From NCBI GenBank assembly GCA_963816925.1, contig CAWFMY010000027.1:1-64000 (forward strand): a stretch of DNA of 64,000 bases, read 5' to 3'. Source of the stretch: CAIWHR01 sp963816925. GTDB lineage: Bacteria; Pseudomonadota; Gammaproteobacteria; Burkholderiales; Casimicrobiaceae. Position numbers and translations under genes: made by a program. A model generated the notes under the pieces. That model did not search any database. It saw only the letters and a list, made by a program, of their open reading frames with translations, and had not been told where the DNA came from. Position 1 is the first letter of the stretch, and every line of letters starts with the position of its first letter. Positions 48,237-58,604 of the stretch are shown here, piece after piece.

Positions 48237-49782
48237 ATGGACGTCTCCCGCCTCGGACTCGCTGGCGCACCGCTGCCTTCGGCGGTGCCGGCGCAGCGCG
48301 TTCCCGTCAGCTCCGGACAACTGCTGACCGCATGCCGCCTCGCGTGGGAAGGCGCCGGACGGCTGGTGGCGCTTTGGGTGAGCGACGATTCCGACCGCGA
48401 CCGCGGCTTCGCCGTGCGCGTGGCGCTCGAGGATGCCGGCGGACTCACGGTACTCGAGCACACGCTGGCGGGCGCCAGCGCGCACTATCCCGATGTCGCG
48501 GCGATCTTTCCCGCGGCGAACCGCATGCAGCGGGCCGCGTTCGACCTCACCGGCATCGCCGCGGACAGCGACGACCAGCGGCAATGGCTCTGGCAGGCGT
48601 GCTGGCCGATCGACCGCTATCCGCTGCGGCGCGATTTCGAGGCGTCGCCGAAATGGGAGCCCGGCGAGGAGGAATACGGCTTCGTGCGCGTCGAAGGCGA
48701 CGGCGTGCACGAGATTCCGGTCGGCCCCGTGCACGCGGGCATCATCGAGCCCGGGCATTTCCGCTTCCAGGTCGTCGGCGAGAAAGTGCTGCGGCTCGAG
48801 GAGCGCCTGGGCTACACCCACAAGGGCATCGAGAAGCGCTTCGAGTCGCTTGCGCATCGCCGACGCGCATCGCCTCGCGGGCCGCGTCTCCGGCGACAGC
48901 ACCGTCGCGTACGCCTGGGCCTATGCGCAGGCCGTGGAAGCGATCGCGGGCGTTGCGTTGCCGCCGCGGGCCGCATGGCTGCGCGCGCTGGCGCTCGAGC
49001 GCGAGCGCCTCGCGAACCATCTGGGCGACCTCGGCTATCTCGGAAACGACTGCGGCTTCGCGTTCGGCCTCGCGCAATTCTCGCGCCTCAAGGAGGACGT
49101 GCTGCGCACGAACTTCGCCGCGTTCGGCCACCGGATGATGATGGACTACGTCGTCCCGGGCGGCGTCGCGGCAGACGTCATCCCCGATCACGCGGCCGCC
49201 ATGCGCAACGAATGCACGCGGCTCGATCGCGAAATCGCGGTGTTGCGCGACATCTACGACGAGCACACCGGATTGCAGGATCGCGTCCGCGCGTGCGGCA
49301 TCGTCACGCCGGCGCTCGCGGCAAAGCTCGGGCTCCCGGGACTCGCGGGGCGCGCGAGCGGGCAGTCGCGCGACCTGCGCCGTGATTTCCCGGTCGCGCC
49401 CTACGACGCGCTCGACGTCCGGGTGGCGACGCAAAGCGACGGCGACGTCGCGGCGCGCGTCGCTGTCCGCTTCGACGAGGCGCAGGAATCGCTGCGGCTC
49501 ATCCGGGTTATCGTCGACTCGATGCCGGAGGGGCCGGCGCACGCGGCGCTGCCCGAGCCGCCCCCGTTCAAGCTCGGTCTCGGCTACGTCGAAGGCTGGC
49601 GCGGACCGGTTTTCATTGCGCTCGAGAGTGGCCCGGGTGGATCGATCCGCCGCTGCCATCCGCACGATCCGTCGTGGTCGAGCTGGCCGGTGCTGGAGCA
49701 CGCGGTGATCGGCAACATCGTTCCGGACTTCCCGCTGATCAACAAATCGTTCAACCTGTCGTACAGCGGACCCGATCTTTGA
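48237..49782 (+). CDS. NuoCD/HyfG-like large subunit without NiFe-ligating cysteines (Ehr type), with one frameshift
   Basis: 514 residues after correction; an extra T at 48850-48851 (GAGTCGCTTGCGC) separates GYTHKGIEKRFESL from RIADAHRLAGRVSGDSTVAYAW, and 1546 nt is 515 codons plus one. The N-terminal ~150 residues are NuoC-like and the rest NuoD/hydrogenase-large-subunit-like. Group 4 hydrogenases have CxxC in the GRVCGIC position and DPCxxC near the C-terminus. Here the first reads GRVSGDS, and the C-terminus ends FPLINKSFNLSYSGPDL with no cysteine pair. It therefore cannot hold a canonical NiFe site. This matches energy-converting hydrogenase-related (Ehr) complexes rather than Hyf. Its reaction is unknown. 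Confidence 0.88.
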
Positions 49783-49792
49783 CGGACCGACC

Positions 49793-50341
49793 ATGCTGCA
49801 CATCCTGAAACAGATCGCCAGGACCGGCATCCGCACGGAGCCGACGCCGTCGCCCGCGATGCAAGCGTCCGAGACCGCGCGCCTGCAGGAGAAGATCCTG
49901 CGCACGCTCGGCCGCGCGCTGACCATTCGCCAGGTCGATGCCGGCTCGTGCAACGGCTGCGAGCTCGAGATCCACGCGCTCGGCAATCCGTACTACAACA
50001 TCGAGGGCCTCGGCATCCGCTTTGTCGCGAGCCCGCGGCATGCCGACCTGCTGCTCGTCACCGGCCCCGTGTCGAAGCACATGGCGATCGCGCTCAAGCG
50101 CACGTACGACGCCACGCCGGAGCCGAAGCTCGTCGTCGCGGTGGGCGACTGCGGCTGCACCGGCGGGATCTTCGGCGAGAGCTATGCGAGTCTCGGCCGG
50201 GTCGCGAACGTGATTCCCGTCGACGTGGAAGTGCCGGGATGTCCGCCCCCGCCGACCGCATTGCTCGAAGGAATCCTCGCCGCCATCACCCGGTTCGCGC
50301 CGGCGCCCGTGCCCGTCGAGCCCCACCTCCCGCAGTCGTAA
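49793..50341 (+). CDS. hyfI: NuoB/HyfI-like small subunit with proximal Fe-S cluster site
   Basis: 182 residues. The four ligands for one [4Fe-4S] cluster (N2-type) are present: Cys53 and Cys56 in GSCNGCELEI, Cys120 in VGDCGCTGG and Cys150 in VPGCPPPP. The electron-transfer site is therefore intact although the partner large subunit has no NiFe cysteines. It starts 10 nt after the large-subunit stop and is the last gene of the six-gene set. No ferredoxin-like HyfA/HyfH subunit gene is seen on either side. Confidence 0.93.
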   Translation: MLHILKQIARTGIRTEPTPSPAMQASETARLQEKILRTLGRALTIRQVDAGSCNGCELEIHALGNPYYNIEGLGIRFVASPRHADLLLVTGPVSKHMAIALKRTYDATPEPKLVVAVGDCGCTGGIFGESYASLGRVANVIPVDVEVPGCPPPPTALLEGILAAITRFAPAPVPVEPHLPQS

Positions 50342-50354
50342 CGACGCGCGCGCC

Positions 50355-51047
50355 ATGCGCCAGCTCATCGTTCTCGGCGGAGGCGGCTTTTCGATGGAGA
50401 AGAACCGCGCGCTCGACCGTCACTTCCTGGCGCAAACCGAACGGGCGCGTCCGCGCGTCCTCTTCATCGGCACCGCGAGCGGCGATGGCGAGGCCTACCG
50501 CGCGAGGTTCTACGCGGCGATGCGCGAGCTCGATTGCCGTCCGTCGCATCTGTCGTTGTTCCAGCCGCCCGCCGGGGACCTCGACGCCTTCGTCGCCCGT
50601 CACGACGCGATCTTCGTCGGCGGCGGCAACACGCGCTCGCTGCTCGCGCTCTGGCGCGAATGGCGGCTCGATGGGATCCTGCACCGCGCTTACTCGCGCG
50701 GCACCGTCATCGGCGGCGTCAGCGCCGGCATGATCTGCTGGTTCGACTGGGGCGTCACCGATTCGATTCCGGGCGCGCTGACCCCGCTGCGCTGCCTGGG
50801 CTGGCTCAAAGGATCGGCCTGCCCGCACTACGACAGCGAGCGCGCGCGCCGGCCGACGTTCCGGCGGCTGGTCGCCCGCGGCACCGTTACGGCCGGATTC
50901 GCTGCCGACGACGGCGTCGCGCTGCATTTCGTCGACGACACGCTGCACGACGTCGTCAGCGCACGATCTTCGGCCCGCGCCTGGTGGATCGAGCGCAGCG
51001 GCGACCGCGCGCGCGAGACGCCGATCGTCCCGCGCCGACTCCGCTGA
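50355..51047 (+). CDS. Peptidase E/S51-family (cyanophycinase-like) protein
   Basis: 230 residues of the class I glutamine amidotransferase-like S51 family: RQLIVLGGGGFS at the N-terminus, IFVGGGNTRSLLALWRE, and the nucleophile elbow GVSAGMICWF with Ser123. A downstream His in ACPHYDSE completes the likely catalytic pair. Relatives cleave Asp-X dipeptides or beta-aspartyl bonds. The start is 13 nt after the hyfI-like gene, so it is probably co-transcribed, though a role in the complex is not evident. It converges on hypX with a 15-bp gap. Confidence 0.87.
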   Translation: MRQLIVLGGGGFSMEKNRALDRHFLAQTERARPRVLFIGTASGDGEAYRARFYAAMRELDCRPSHLSLFQPPAGDLDAFVARHDAIFVGGGNTRSLLALWREWRLDGILHRAYSRGTVIGGVSAGMICWFDWGVTDSIPGALTPLRCLGWLKGSACPHYDSERARRPTFRRLVARGTVTAGFAADDGVALHFVDDTLHDVVSARSSARAWWIERSGDRARETPIVPRRLR

Positions 51048-51062
51048 ACCGGCAATGGCGGC

Positions 51063-52807
51063 TCAGGCTTCCGCGCGCTCGGCCGCGTTCGCCGACGTGC
51101 CGCCGACGGTCCGGATTCGATGCGGCGCGAGATACAGCGGCGTGCGCGAGCGCGGCACCTTCCGGACGAAATTGAAGCGCGCAACGTGGTAGCTCGAATC
51201 GAAGCCGTAGAAGGCGAGCCGCATGTGCGCGAGTTCCGCGTCGCGATAGGCGGCCAGCGGCTTCGCCGCCTCGTCGTCGGCGCGGCGCCGGTTTTTCGCG
51301 GCCAGCATCCCCGCGAAGCCGGGATCCTCCGCGAGCGCCGACGGCGCGCCGCGCGATTTCCGCGCGAAACGCCGCGGGGGTCGGACCGAAGTGCCCGTCG
51401 ATCAGGCCGATCGCCGCCGCGCGCGCGACGCCGATCGGCAGCCGGTTCTCCACCAGGGCGCGCGCCGCGCCGGACGCCACGCGCCGCGGCAACAGGTACG
51501 TCCAGTACTCGGAGCCGTACAGGTTGCCCATCCCCTTGTAGTGCGGGTTGAGGATCGCGCCGTCGCGGGCGTAGACATGGTCCGCGCCGAGCGCCATGAA
51601 CACGCCGCCGGCGCCCGCGTTGCCGCACATCGCCGCAATCGTGAGCTGGCGATCGGTGACGACGATGTCGCGCACGAGGTCGTCGATCGCGTTGATGTTG
51701 CGCCACGATTCGTCGGCGGGGTGCGGCGATGCCTCGATCAGGTTGAGATGGATCCCGTTGGACCAGAAGTCCTCGCCGCCCATGAGCGCAATCACGCGCG
51801 TCGGCCGCGAGCGCGCATGGGCGTACGCCCGGCAAAGCGCCTCGCACTGCGCGGTGCCCATCGCCCCGTTGTAGAAGGAGAAATGCAGGAAGCCGACCTG
51901 GCCCGCCTCGACGTAGCGGATCGGCTGCCAGGTCGGGTAGTCGACCACCTGTTCCGCCGCCAGCGCCGATTCCGGCACATCCGTCAGGCGACCGGCGAGA
52001 ACCATCGTCGCCGGAAGCTTGAAAGCGGCCGGGTCGTCCGCGCGGCGCAAGTGCCCGATCCAGACGGCGCCGTCGCGGGTCGCGCGGCAGATCGCGCCGC
52101 CGCGCGTTGCAACGATGGCGCCGGCGTCGCCCCGCAGACGCCCTTCGCGATGCGCGTCGAACAGGTAGCACGGCATGCCGGCGACGTCGTCGCGCACGCC
52201 GGGGAATCCGTCGGCCGCGCGAATGCTGCGCAGGACGGTCGCCGTGTCGTCGCGGCGCCAATCGATTGCGCGGTCCGCCTGGCGCATCGTCGGGTGCGTG
52301 CGTCCGCGCAGGCCGGATCGTCCGCGTTCCTGCGCCATCGGCGCGAATCCCGGCTGGGCGAGCCGCGCGAGCGCGTCCCGGATGCATGCAACGGCGGCCT
52401 CGGTGACCTCGTTGCGATACAGGCTCGACTTCGACGCATCGCGCATGGGAAACGATCTCGTCGCCCAGATCGGGCCGGCGTCGAGCTCGCCGATGGCCTC
52501 GAGCGCGGTGACACCCCATTCACGCTCGCCGCGCACGATCGCCCAGTCGAGCGCCGACGGGCCGCGATCGCCCGGCACACCGGGATGGATGACGATGCAG
52601 CGATGCTTCCGCCACACCGACTCGGGAATCGCGCGCTTGAGAAACGGCGCCACGACGAGATCGGGCCGAACAGGCGCCGACGGCCTCCTCGGTGACCCGG
52701 TCGTTGACGTCGAACTCGACCGCCACCGCATGGCCGGCGTCGACGAGCTCGACGTAGAGCCGCTGCGTCAGGCTGTTGAACGAATGCGTCAGCAGCAGGA
52801 TCCGCAT
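51063..52807 (-). CDS. hypX: Hydrogenase maturation factor HypX/HoxX, with two frameshifts
   Basis: 580 residues after correction. The N-terminal formyltransferase-like domain (MRILLLTHSFNSLTQRLYVEL; VIHPGVPGDRGPSALDWAIV) and C-terminal enoyl-CoA hydratase-like domain (GGEDFWSNGIHLNLIEASPHPADESW; GNAGAGGVFMALGADHVYAR; NPHYKGMGNLYGSEYW) together make CO for the hydrogenase active site from a formyl donor under oxic conditions. Extra bases lie at about 52668-52674 and 51335-51340; 1745 nt is 581 codons plus two. Terminal gene of the hox/hyp operon, as in Ralstonia eutropha. Its presence points to an aerobic, oxygen-tolerant hydrogenase. Confidence 0.93.
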
Positions 52808-52817
52808 CGCGGCAGGG

Positions 52818-53867
52818 CTAGCAGATTCGCGGCAACTGCTCGCCGGTCAGCCAATCGACGTTGCGGCGACCGCCGAACGTCGTTTCCATCTGCACGAAGC
52901 CGTGCGCATCGGCGACGACCTCGCCGATGATCGCGGCGTCGCGCCCAAGCGGATGCTCGCGCATCGCCGCGAGCAGGCGCGCGGCGTGCTCCGCGGGCAC
53001 GATCGCGACCAGCTTGCCCTCGTTGGCGACGTAGAGCGGATCGAGCCCGAGAAATTCGCACGCTGCGTTCACTTGCGGCTTGACCGGCAGGTCGCGCTCG
53101 CGAATCGTCATGCCGCAGCCGGATTGGGCCGCGATCTCGTTCAACGTCGTCGCGAGCCCGCCGCGCGTCGGATCGCGCAGGCAATGGATGCCGGGCACCG
53201 CCCGAACCATCGCCGCCACGAGGCCGTGCAACGCCGCGGTGTCCGATTCGATCGACGTCTCGAACGCAAGGTTCTCGCGCAGCGACATGATCGCCACGCC
53301 GTGATCCCCCAGCGTGCCGCTGACGAGGATCGCGTCGCCCGGTCGCGCGCGGCGCCCGTCGATGTCCACCCCGTCCGGAACGACGCCCACGCCGGTGGTC
53401 GTGATGAAGACGCCGTCGCCCTTGCCCTGCTCGACGACCTTGGTGTCGCCGGTGACGATCGGCACGCCGGCGTCGCGCGCCGCTGCGGCCATCGACTGCA
53501 CGATCCGCTGCAGGTCGGCGAGCGGAAAGCCCTCCTCGAGGACGAACGTCGCGGCGAGGTAGAGCGGCACGGCGCCCGCCATCGCGACGTCGTTGATCGT
53601 GCCGTGGACGGCGAGGCAGCCGATGTCGCCGCCGGGAAAGAACAGCGGCGAGACCACGTGCGCGTCGGTGGCGATCACCATCCGGCCCGGCGGCATCGCG
53701 ATCCGCGCGCCGTCGTTGCCGGCCCGCAGCCATTCGTTGTCGAACGCGCGCACGAAGAGCTCGTCGACGAGCTGCGCCGTCGCCCGCCCGCCGCTTCCGT
53801 GCGTCATGTCGACGCGCCCGTGCTTGAAGTCGACGGGCCTGACATAACCGGGGCGGATCGCGCTCAT
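52818..53867 (-). CDS. hypE: Hydrogenase maturation protein HypE
   Basis: 349 residues. HypE dehydrates a C-terminal thiocarboxamide to thiocyanate, giving the CN ligands. It has the PurM-like ATP-binding fold (MTHGSGGRATAQLVDELF; ATDAHVVSPLFFPGGDIGCLAVHGTINDVAMAGA; GDTKVVEQGKGDGVFI), RDPTRGGLATTLNEIA, and ends in the obligatory LPRIC with the reactive terminal cysteine. Its ATG overlaps the hypD TGA. Confidence 0.97.
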   Translation of the reverse strand: MSAIRPGYVRPVDFKHGRVDMTHGSGGRATAQLVDELFVRAFDNEWLRAGNDGARIAMPPGRMVIATDAHVVSPLFFPGGDIGCLAVHGTINDVAMAGAVPLYLAATFVLEEGFPLADLQRIVQSMAAAARDAGVPIVTGDTKVVEQGKGDGVFITTTGVGVVPDGVDIDGRRARPGDAILVSGTLGDHGVAIMSLRENLAFETSIESDTAALHGLVAAMVRAVPGIHCLRDPTRGGLATTLNEIAAQSGCGMTIRERDLPVKPQVNAACEFLGLDPLYVANEGKLVAIVPAEHAARLLAAMREHPLGRDAAIIGEVVADAHGFVQMETTFGGRRNVDWLTGEQLPRIC

Positions 53868-55012
53868 GCCACGGCGGCGGCCACGACGGGCACGTCCTTG
53901 AAGCGGCCGTACGTGTAATGCGCGGCGCAGGCGCCCTCCGACGACACCATGCACGATCCGATGGGATTCTCGGGCGTGCATACGGTACCGAAGACCTTGC
54001 AGTCCGCCGGCTTCTTCACCCCGCGCAGGATCGCGCCGCATTCGCACGCCTTGTTGTCGGCGACCGAGCGGTACTCGATGCCGTACCGCGCTTCCGCGTC
54101 GTGCGCGCGGTACTTCTCCTTGATCCGAAGCGCGCTGTACGGCACCTCGCCCAGGCCGCGCCACTCGAACGTGCGCCGCAGCTCGAAGACCTCGGCGACC
54201 AGCCTCTTGGCCTTGACGTTCCCGTCGCGCGTGACGGCGCGGGTGAACTCGTTCTCGACCTCTGCCCGGCCTTCGTTCAGCTGGCGGACGAGCATCAGGA
54301 TCGCCTGCATGACGTCGAGCGGCTCGAACCCGGCGATCACGACGGGCCGCTGGTACTCCTCGGCGAAATACTCGTACGGCTGCGTCCCGATCACCGCGGA
54401 AACGTGCGCGGGCCCGATGAAGCCGTCGAGCGGCACGGTCCCGAGCTCGCGCACCTCGGGCGACTCCAGGATATTGGCAATCGCCGCGGGCGTCAGGACG
54501 TGATTGCAGAACACGCTGAAATTGGCGAGCCCCGCCTTCGCCGCCGCGAGGATCGCCACCGCCGTCGGCGGCGTCGTCGTTTCGAAGCCGATGGCGAAGA
54601 ACACGACCTCGCGCTCCGGGTTCGCGCGCGCCATCGCGACCGCGTCGGCGCACGAATAGACCATCCGGATGTCGGCGCCGCGGGCCTTTGCCCGCAGCAG
54701 GGACAGCCCGTGCGAGGCCGGCACGCGCATCGTGTCCGCGTACGTCGCAAGGATCAGTCCCGGTCGTGCGGCGAGCTCGATGGCGCTGTCGATGCGGCCG
54801 ATGGGCAGCACGCAGACGGGGCAGCCGGGGCCGTGAATCATTTCGACGTTCCGCGGCAGCAAGTCCTTGATGCCGTAGCGTGAAATGGCGTGCGTGTGGC
54901 CGCCGCAGAATTCCATCAGGTGATAGCGGCGGTCCGGCCGCGCTTCGCGGGCGATTGCCGACGAGATCCGTCGCGCGAGCGCACCGTCGCGGAATTCGTC
55001 GATGTATTTCAT
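53864..55012 (-). CDS. hypD: Hydrogenase maturation protein HypD
   Basis: 382 residues. Scaffold on which Fe(CN)2CO is assembled together with HypC. Cysteine motifs: EFCGGHTHAI, HGPGCPVCVLPIGRID, GFETTTP, and the C-terminal [4Fe-4S] site with NKACECGAILRG, CKVFGTVCTPENPIGSCMVSSEGAC. The start ATG 55010-55012 overlaps the hypC stop. Any upstream in-frame extension would cover hypC and is rejected. Confidence 0.97.
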   Translation of the reverse strand: MKYIDEFRDGALARRISSAIAREARPDRRYHLMEFCGGHTHAISRYGIKDLLPRNVEMIHGPGCPVCVLPIGRIDSAIELAARPGLILATYADTMRVPASHGLSLLRAKARGADIRMVYSCADAVAMARANPEREVVFFAIGFETTTPPTAVAILAAAKAGLANFSVFCNHVLTPAAIANILESPEVRELGTVPLDGFIGPAHVSAVIGTQPYEYFAEEYQRPVVIAGFEPLDVMQAILMLVRQLNEGRAEVENEFTRAVTRDGNVKAKRLVAEVFELRRTFEWRGLGEVPYSALRIKEKYRAHDAEARYGIEYRSVADNKACECGAILRGVKKPADCKVFGTVCTPENPIGSCMVSSEGACAAHYTYGRFKDVPVVAAAVA

Positions 55013-55251
55013 GGCAGGGCCGGTGCGGCCGCCGGGCTTTCGCCGGACTCGGCGAAAAGCGCGAGCGTGCGCTCCGCCTCGGACGGATCGAGTCGCGCAA
55101 GCGCGTAGCCGACGTGCACGATCACGTAGTCGCCGGGCTCCACGCCGTCCACCAGCGCCAGCGACACGCTCATCCGCACGCCGTCGACGTCGACGATCGC
55201 CGTATCGGGATTCGGCAGGGCGACAACGCGAGCGGGAATGGCGAGGCACAT
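55009..55251 (-). CDS. hypC: Hydrogenase assembly chaperone HypC
   Basis: 80 residues starting MCLAIPARVV with the essential N-terminal Cys2. Carries the Fe(CN)2CO unit from HypD to the large-subunit precursor. It starts 2 nt after the hypF stop (TGATCATG). A second HypC-family member, the hoxL product, is present at 62230-62532. Confidence 0.96.
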   Translation of the reverse strand: MCLAIPARVVALPNPDTAIVDVDGVRMSVSLALVDGVEPGDYVIVHVGYALARLDPSEAERTLALFAESGESPAAAPALP

Positions 55252-55253
55252 GA

Positions 55254-57597
55254 TCAATGCTCCATCGATGACGCGCGCAGCGCGACATAGGCCTGCCCGA
55301 GGCTCAAGCCGCCGTCGTTGGGCGGAACGGCCATCGCCTCGAGCATCGCGAGACCGCGGGCGGCGAGCGCGTTCCGCAAGCCGCGCGCCAGAAGGGCGTT
55401 GAGGAAGCAACCGCCGCCGCACGCCACCGTCGCAAGTCCTTCCGCCTCCGCCGCAAGCGCTGCCCACTCGGCGAGACCCTCGATGACCGTCGCATGGAAC
55501 AGCGCGGCGCCGAACGGCGCATCGCGCTCTTCGGCGAGCCGTGCCAGCAACGGCGTGAAATCGAGCTCGTTGGCGGCCGAGATGGCAAAACCTGCCGTCC
55601 AGCGCACGGACCGTGCCCCGCGCCTCGGCGAGACCTTCGAGCAGCATCGCCGCCTGTCCCTCGAACGCCATTCGGCGGCGGATGCCGAGGAGGCCCGCGG
55701 CGGCGTCGAATTGGCGGCCCATGCTCGATGTCGGCGGCGCGTTGACGCCGCGCGCCAGCATCGCGGCCACGGTCGGTGCCGCCGGCTCGTCGTCGAAACG
55801 GCGCGTGATCTCGTCGCTTCTGCCGCAGCGCGCAAGCGCGGCGGCCGCCATGCGCCACGGCTCGCGCGCCGCGACGTCGCCGCCAGGCAGCCGCAACGGC
55901 GCAAGGTGCCCGAGCCGTTGAAAAACGTGCCCGTCGACGCGCAGGAGCTCGCCACCCCATGCGCCGCCGTCGGTGCCGAGGCCGACGCCGTCGAGCGCGA
56001 GACCGAGCACCGCGCCGTCGATCCGGTGTTCGGCCACGACCGCCGCGACGTGGGCATGATGATGCGCAACACCGAGCCGGGATGCGCCGAGCGCCTGCGC
56101 GAGGCGCACCGCGTGGCGCGTGCTGAAGTAGTCGGGGTGAAGGTCGTGGGCGACGACCTCGGGGTCGACCTCGAGGATCGACGTCAGGTGCGCGATGGCT
56201 TCGACCAGCGCCATGCACGTCGGTGCGTTGTCGAGATCGCCGATGTGCTGCGACACGAATGCCTCGTCGCCGCGCGTGACGCAGATCGTGTTCTTGAAAT
56301 GCCCGCCGAGCGCGACCACCGGCGGCCCCGATCGGGCGAGCTTGATCGCGACGGGCGTGTAGCCGCGGGCGCGGCGCACGAACTGGAATCCGCCGGGACG
56401 CACGTCCGGGCTCGTCCGCACCACGCTGTCGTCGCAGCGCGTGACGATGGCGCGATCGTGCACGAGCAGCGCATCGGCGATGCCCGCCAGCCGGCGCACG
56501 GCCTCGCCGTTGTCGACGACCAACGGCTCGCCTCCCGGGTTTGCGCTGGTCATCACCAGCACGAGAGGCTGCGGCTCCGCGAGCCAGGACGTGCCCGCCG
56601 GTCGTCCCGCCGCTTCATGAAAGAGCAGGTACTGGAGCGGCGTGGAGGGAAGCATGGCGCCGAGCCATGCGAGTCCCGGCGCGACACCGGCGAGCTCCCG
56701 GTCCGCGGCCCCGGTCTTGCGCAACAGCACGATCGGGCGCTCGGCGGAGTCGAGCAGCGCTCTATCCGCAGGCGCGACGTTCGCGAATGGACGCGCCGAG
56801 ACGGCGTTCGCGACCATCACCGCGAATGGCTTTTCCTCCCGCGCCTTGCGCGCCCGCAGGCGGGCGACCGCGGCGGCATCGCGCGCATCGCAGGCGAGAT
56901 GGAAGCCGCCCAACCCCTTGACCGCGACGATTTCGCCCGCGCGCAGCCGGGCGAGCGTCGCCGCGATCGGATCGACGCCGGCAATCGGCCGGCCGCGAGA
57001 ATCGACCAGCGCAAGCCGCGGGCCGCACCGGGGGCACGCATTCGGCTCGGCATGGAACCGGCGGTGCGCGGGCGCGCGGTACTCGGCGAGGCACTCGGGG
57101 CACTGGACGAACGCGGCCATGCTGGTCGTCGCGCGGTCATAGGGCAGCGCCCGCGTGATCGTGTAGCGCGGACCGCAGTTCGTGCAGTTGATGAAGGCGT
57201 AACGGTAGCGACGATCGGCGGGATCGAACAACTCGGCGAGGCAGTCGTCACAGACCACGCTGTCGGGACCGATGGCCGTGCTGGCGCGACCACCGCCGCT
57301 TTCGCGGATCACGAAGCCCGCGTCGGCGCACGGCGCGCATTCCCGCGTCGTGACGCTGTCGACGCGCGCGCGGCTCGGCGCGTCGGCGGCAAGGCGCCGC
57401 GCGAGGCGCGCGATCTGCGCCGGGTCGCCTTCGACCTCGATCGCCACGCCCGCGCCGTCGTTGTTGACCCAGCCCGCGAGGTTCAACTCGTGCGCGAGCC
57501 GGTAGACGAACGGTCGGAAGCCCACGCCCTGCACGATCCCCCGCACCTCGAGGCGCGTGCGCGTCGTGGCGGCCGGAGGCGCTGTCGTCTCGATCAT
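55254..57597 (-). CDS. hypF: Carbamoyltransferase HypF, with one frameshift
   Basis: 780 residues after correction. Domains in order: acylphosphatase (EVRGIVQGVGFRPFVYRLA), two zinc fingers (CDDCLAELFDP..CTNCGPR; CPECLAEY..CPRCGPRL), YrdC-like (AVKGLGGFHLACDA) and Kae1-like carbamoyltransferase (VAHHHAHVAAVVAEH). It moves a carbamoyl group to the HypE C-terminal cysteine. An extra T in TTTT at 55587-55590 splits RALDGRF from AISAANELDFTPLL; 2344 nt is 781 codons plus one. The upstream hypB stop is 21 bp away. Confidence 0.95.
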
Positions 57598-57618
57598 GTT
57601 CGTGATTCCACGAAGCGG

Positions 57619-58569
57619 CTACGCTGTCGTCGTGCGCCGGGCCAGCTCGCCCTCGAGCGCGGCGATCCGACGCTGGAGCGCGTCGATCGTCTCGTCGCGC
57701 CGCGCGCGCTCGCGCACTACGCCCCGTTCAAGCCAGGCGACCCACGCCGGGAAATTTTCGCCGGTGGTCGCCGACACGCACAGGACCTCCAGGCCGGGAC
57801 GCACGCGCCGGGCGCACTCTATCGCCTTGTCGACGTCGAACGTCACGTACGGCAGGAGGTCGATCTTGTTGACGATGAGGAGATCCGCCGCGTGGAACAT
57901 GTCGGGATACTTGAGCGGCTTGTCGTCGCCTTCGGTGACCGAGAGGATCACGACCTTGTGCGCCTCGCCGAGGTCGAACGCCGCGGGACAGACGAGGTTG
58001 CCGACGTTCTCGATCAGCACCACGGCGTCATCGGCAATGTCCAGCGACCGGAGTGCGTGCCCGACCATCTGCGCGTCGAGATGGCAGCCCTTCCCCGTAT
58101 TGATCTGCACGGCCGCGGCGCCCGTCGCGCGAATGCGGTCGGCGTCGAGCGAAGTCTGCTGGTCGCCCTCGATCACGGCGACGGGCAGCCGGCCGCGCAA
58201 CGCCTCGATGGTCTTCACCAGCAGCGTGGTCTTGCCCGATCCGGGGCTCGACACCAGGTTCAGGGCGAACACGCCACGGTCCGCGAACGCGCGGCGGTTC
58301 GCGGCGGCGAATGCGTTGTTTCGGCTCAGGATGTCGCGCTCGACCTGCACGATCCGCTCCGGCGAGGTCCCGCCCGCGTGCACGGCGCCGAATGCGCCCC
58401 CGGCAACCGTCGCGCGGTCGCCCGCATCGTGACGGTGCCACGTCCCGTCGGCGTGCCGGTGGCCGTGATCGTGCATGTCCGCGTGTTCGTGTCCGGATGA
58501 CGCCGTGGCGCCCGCGGGAACACCGTCGATCCGCGTTTCGCCGTGGCCGCAGCCGCAAGTCGTGCACAT
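57619..58569 (-). CDS. hypB: Nickel-incorporation GTPase HypB
   Basis: 316 residues from ATG 58567-58569 (AAGGAG upstream). The N-terminus MCTTCGCG carries the high-affinity Ni site, then a His-rich stretch (HEHADMHDHGHRHADGTWHRH) for nickel storage. The GTPase domain has SSPGSGKTTLL (P-loop), EGDQQTSLDADRI, NTGKGCHLDAQMV, ENVGNLVCPA and NKIDLLPY. Works with HypA to load nickel. Confidence 0.97.
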   Translation of the reverse strand: MCTTCGCGHGETRIDGVPAGATASSGHEHADMHDHGHRHADGTWHRHDAGDRATVAGGAFGAVHAGGTSPERIVQVERDILSRNNAFAAANRRAFADRGVFALNLVSSPGSGKTTLLVKTIEALRGRLPVAVIEGDQQTSLDADRIRATGAAAVQINTGKGCHLDAQMVGHALRSLDIADDAVVLIENVGNLVCPAAFDLGEAHKVVILSVTEGDDKPLKYPDMFHAADLLIVNKIDLLPYVTFDVDKAIECARRVRPGLEVLCVSATTGENFPAWVAWLERGVVRERARRDETIDALQRRIAALEGELARRTTTA

Positions 58570-58604
58570 GTCCGACTCCTTGTCGTTGCCCAATGCGGCG
58601 GCCG

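Noticed and set aside
49286..49310. RACGIV in the Ehr-like large subunit as a NiFe CxxC motif
   Set aside because: There is one cysteine only, and it lies far from the GRVSGDS position that aligns with the hydrogenase L1 motif.
55318..58500. Very long open frame on the plus strand antisense to hypF and hypB
   Set aside because: Its translation is Arg/Asp/Ala-rich with no recognisable domain. The opposite strand encodes complete HypF and HypB. Long antisense frames are expected at this GC content.
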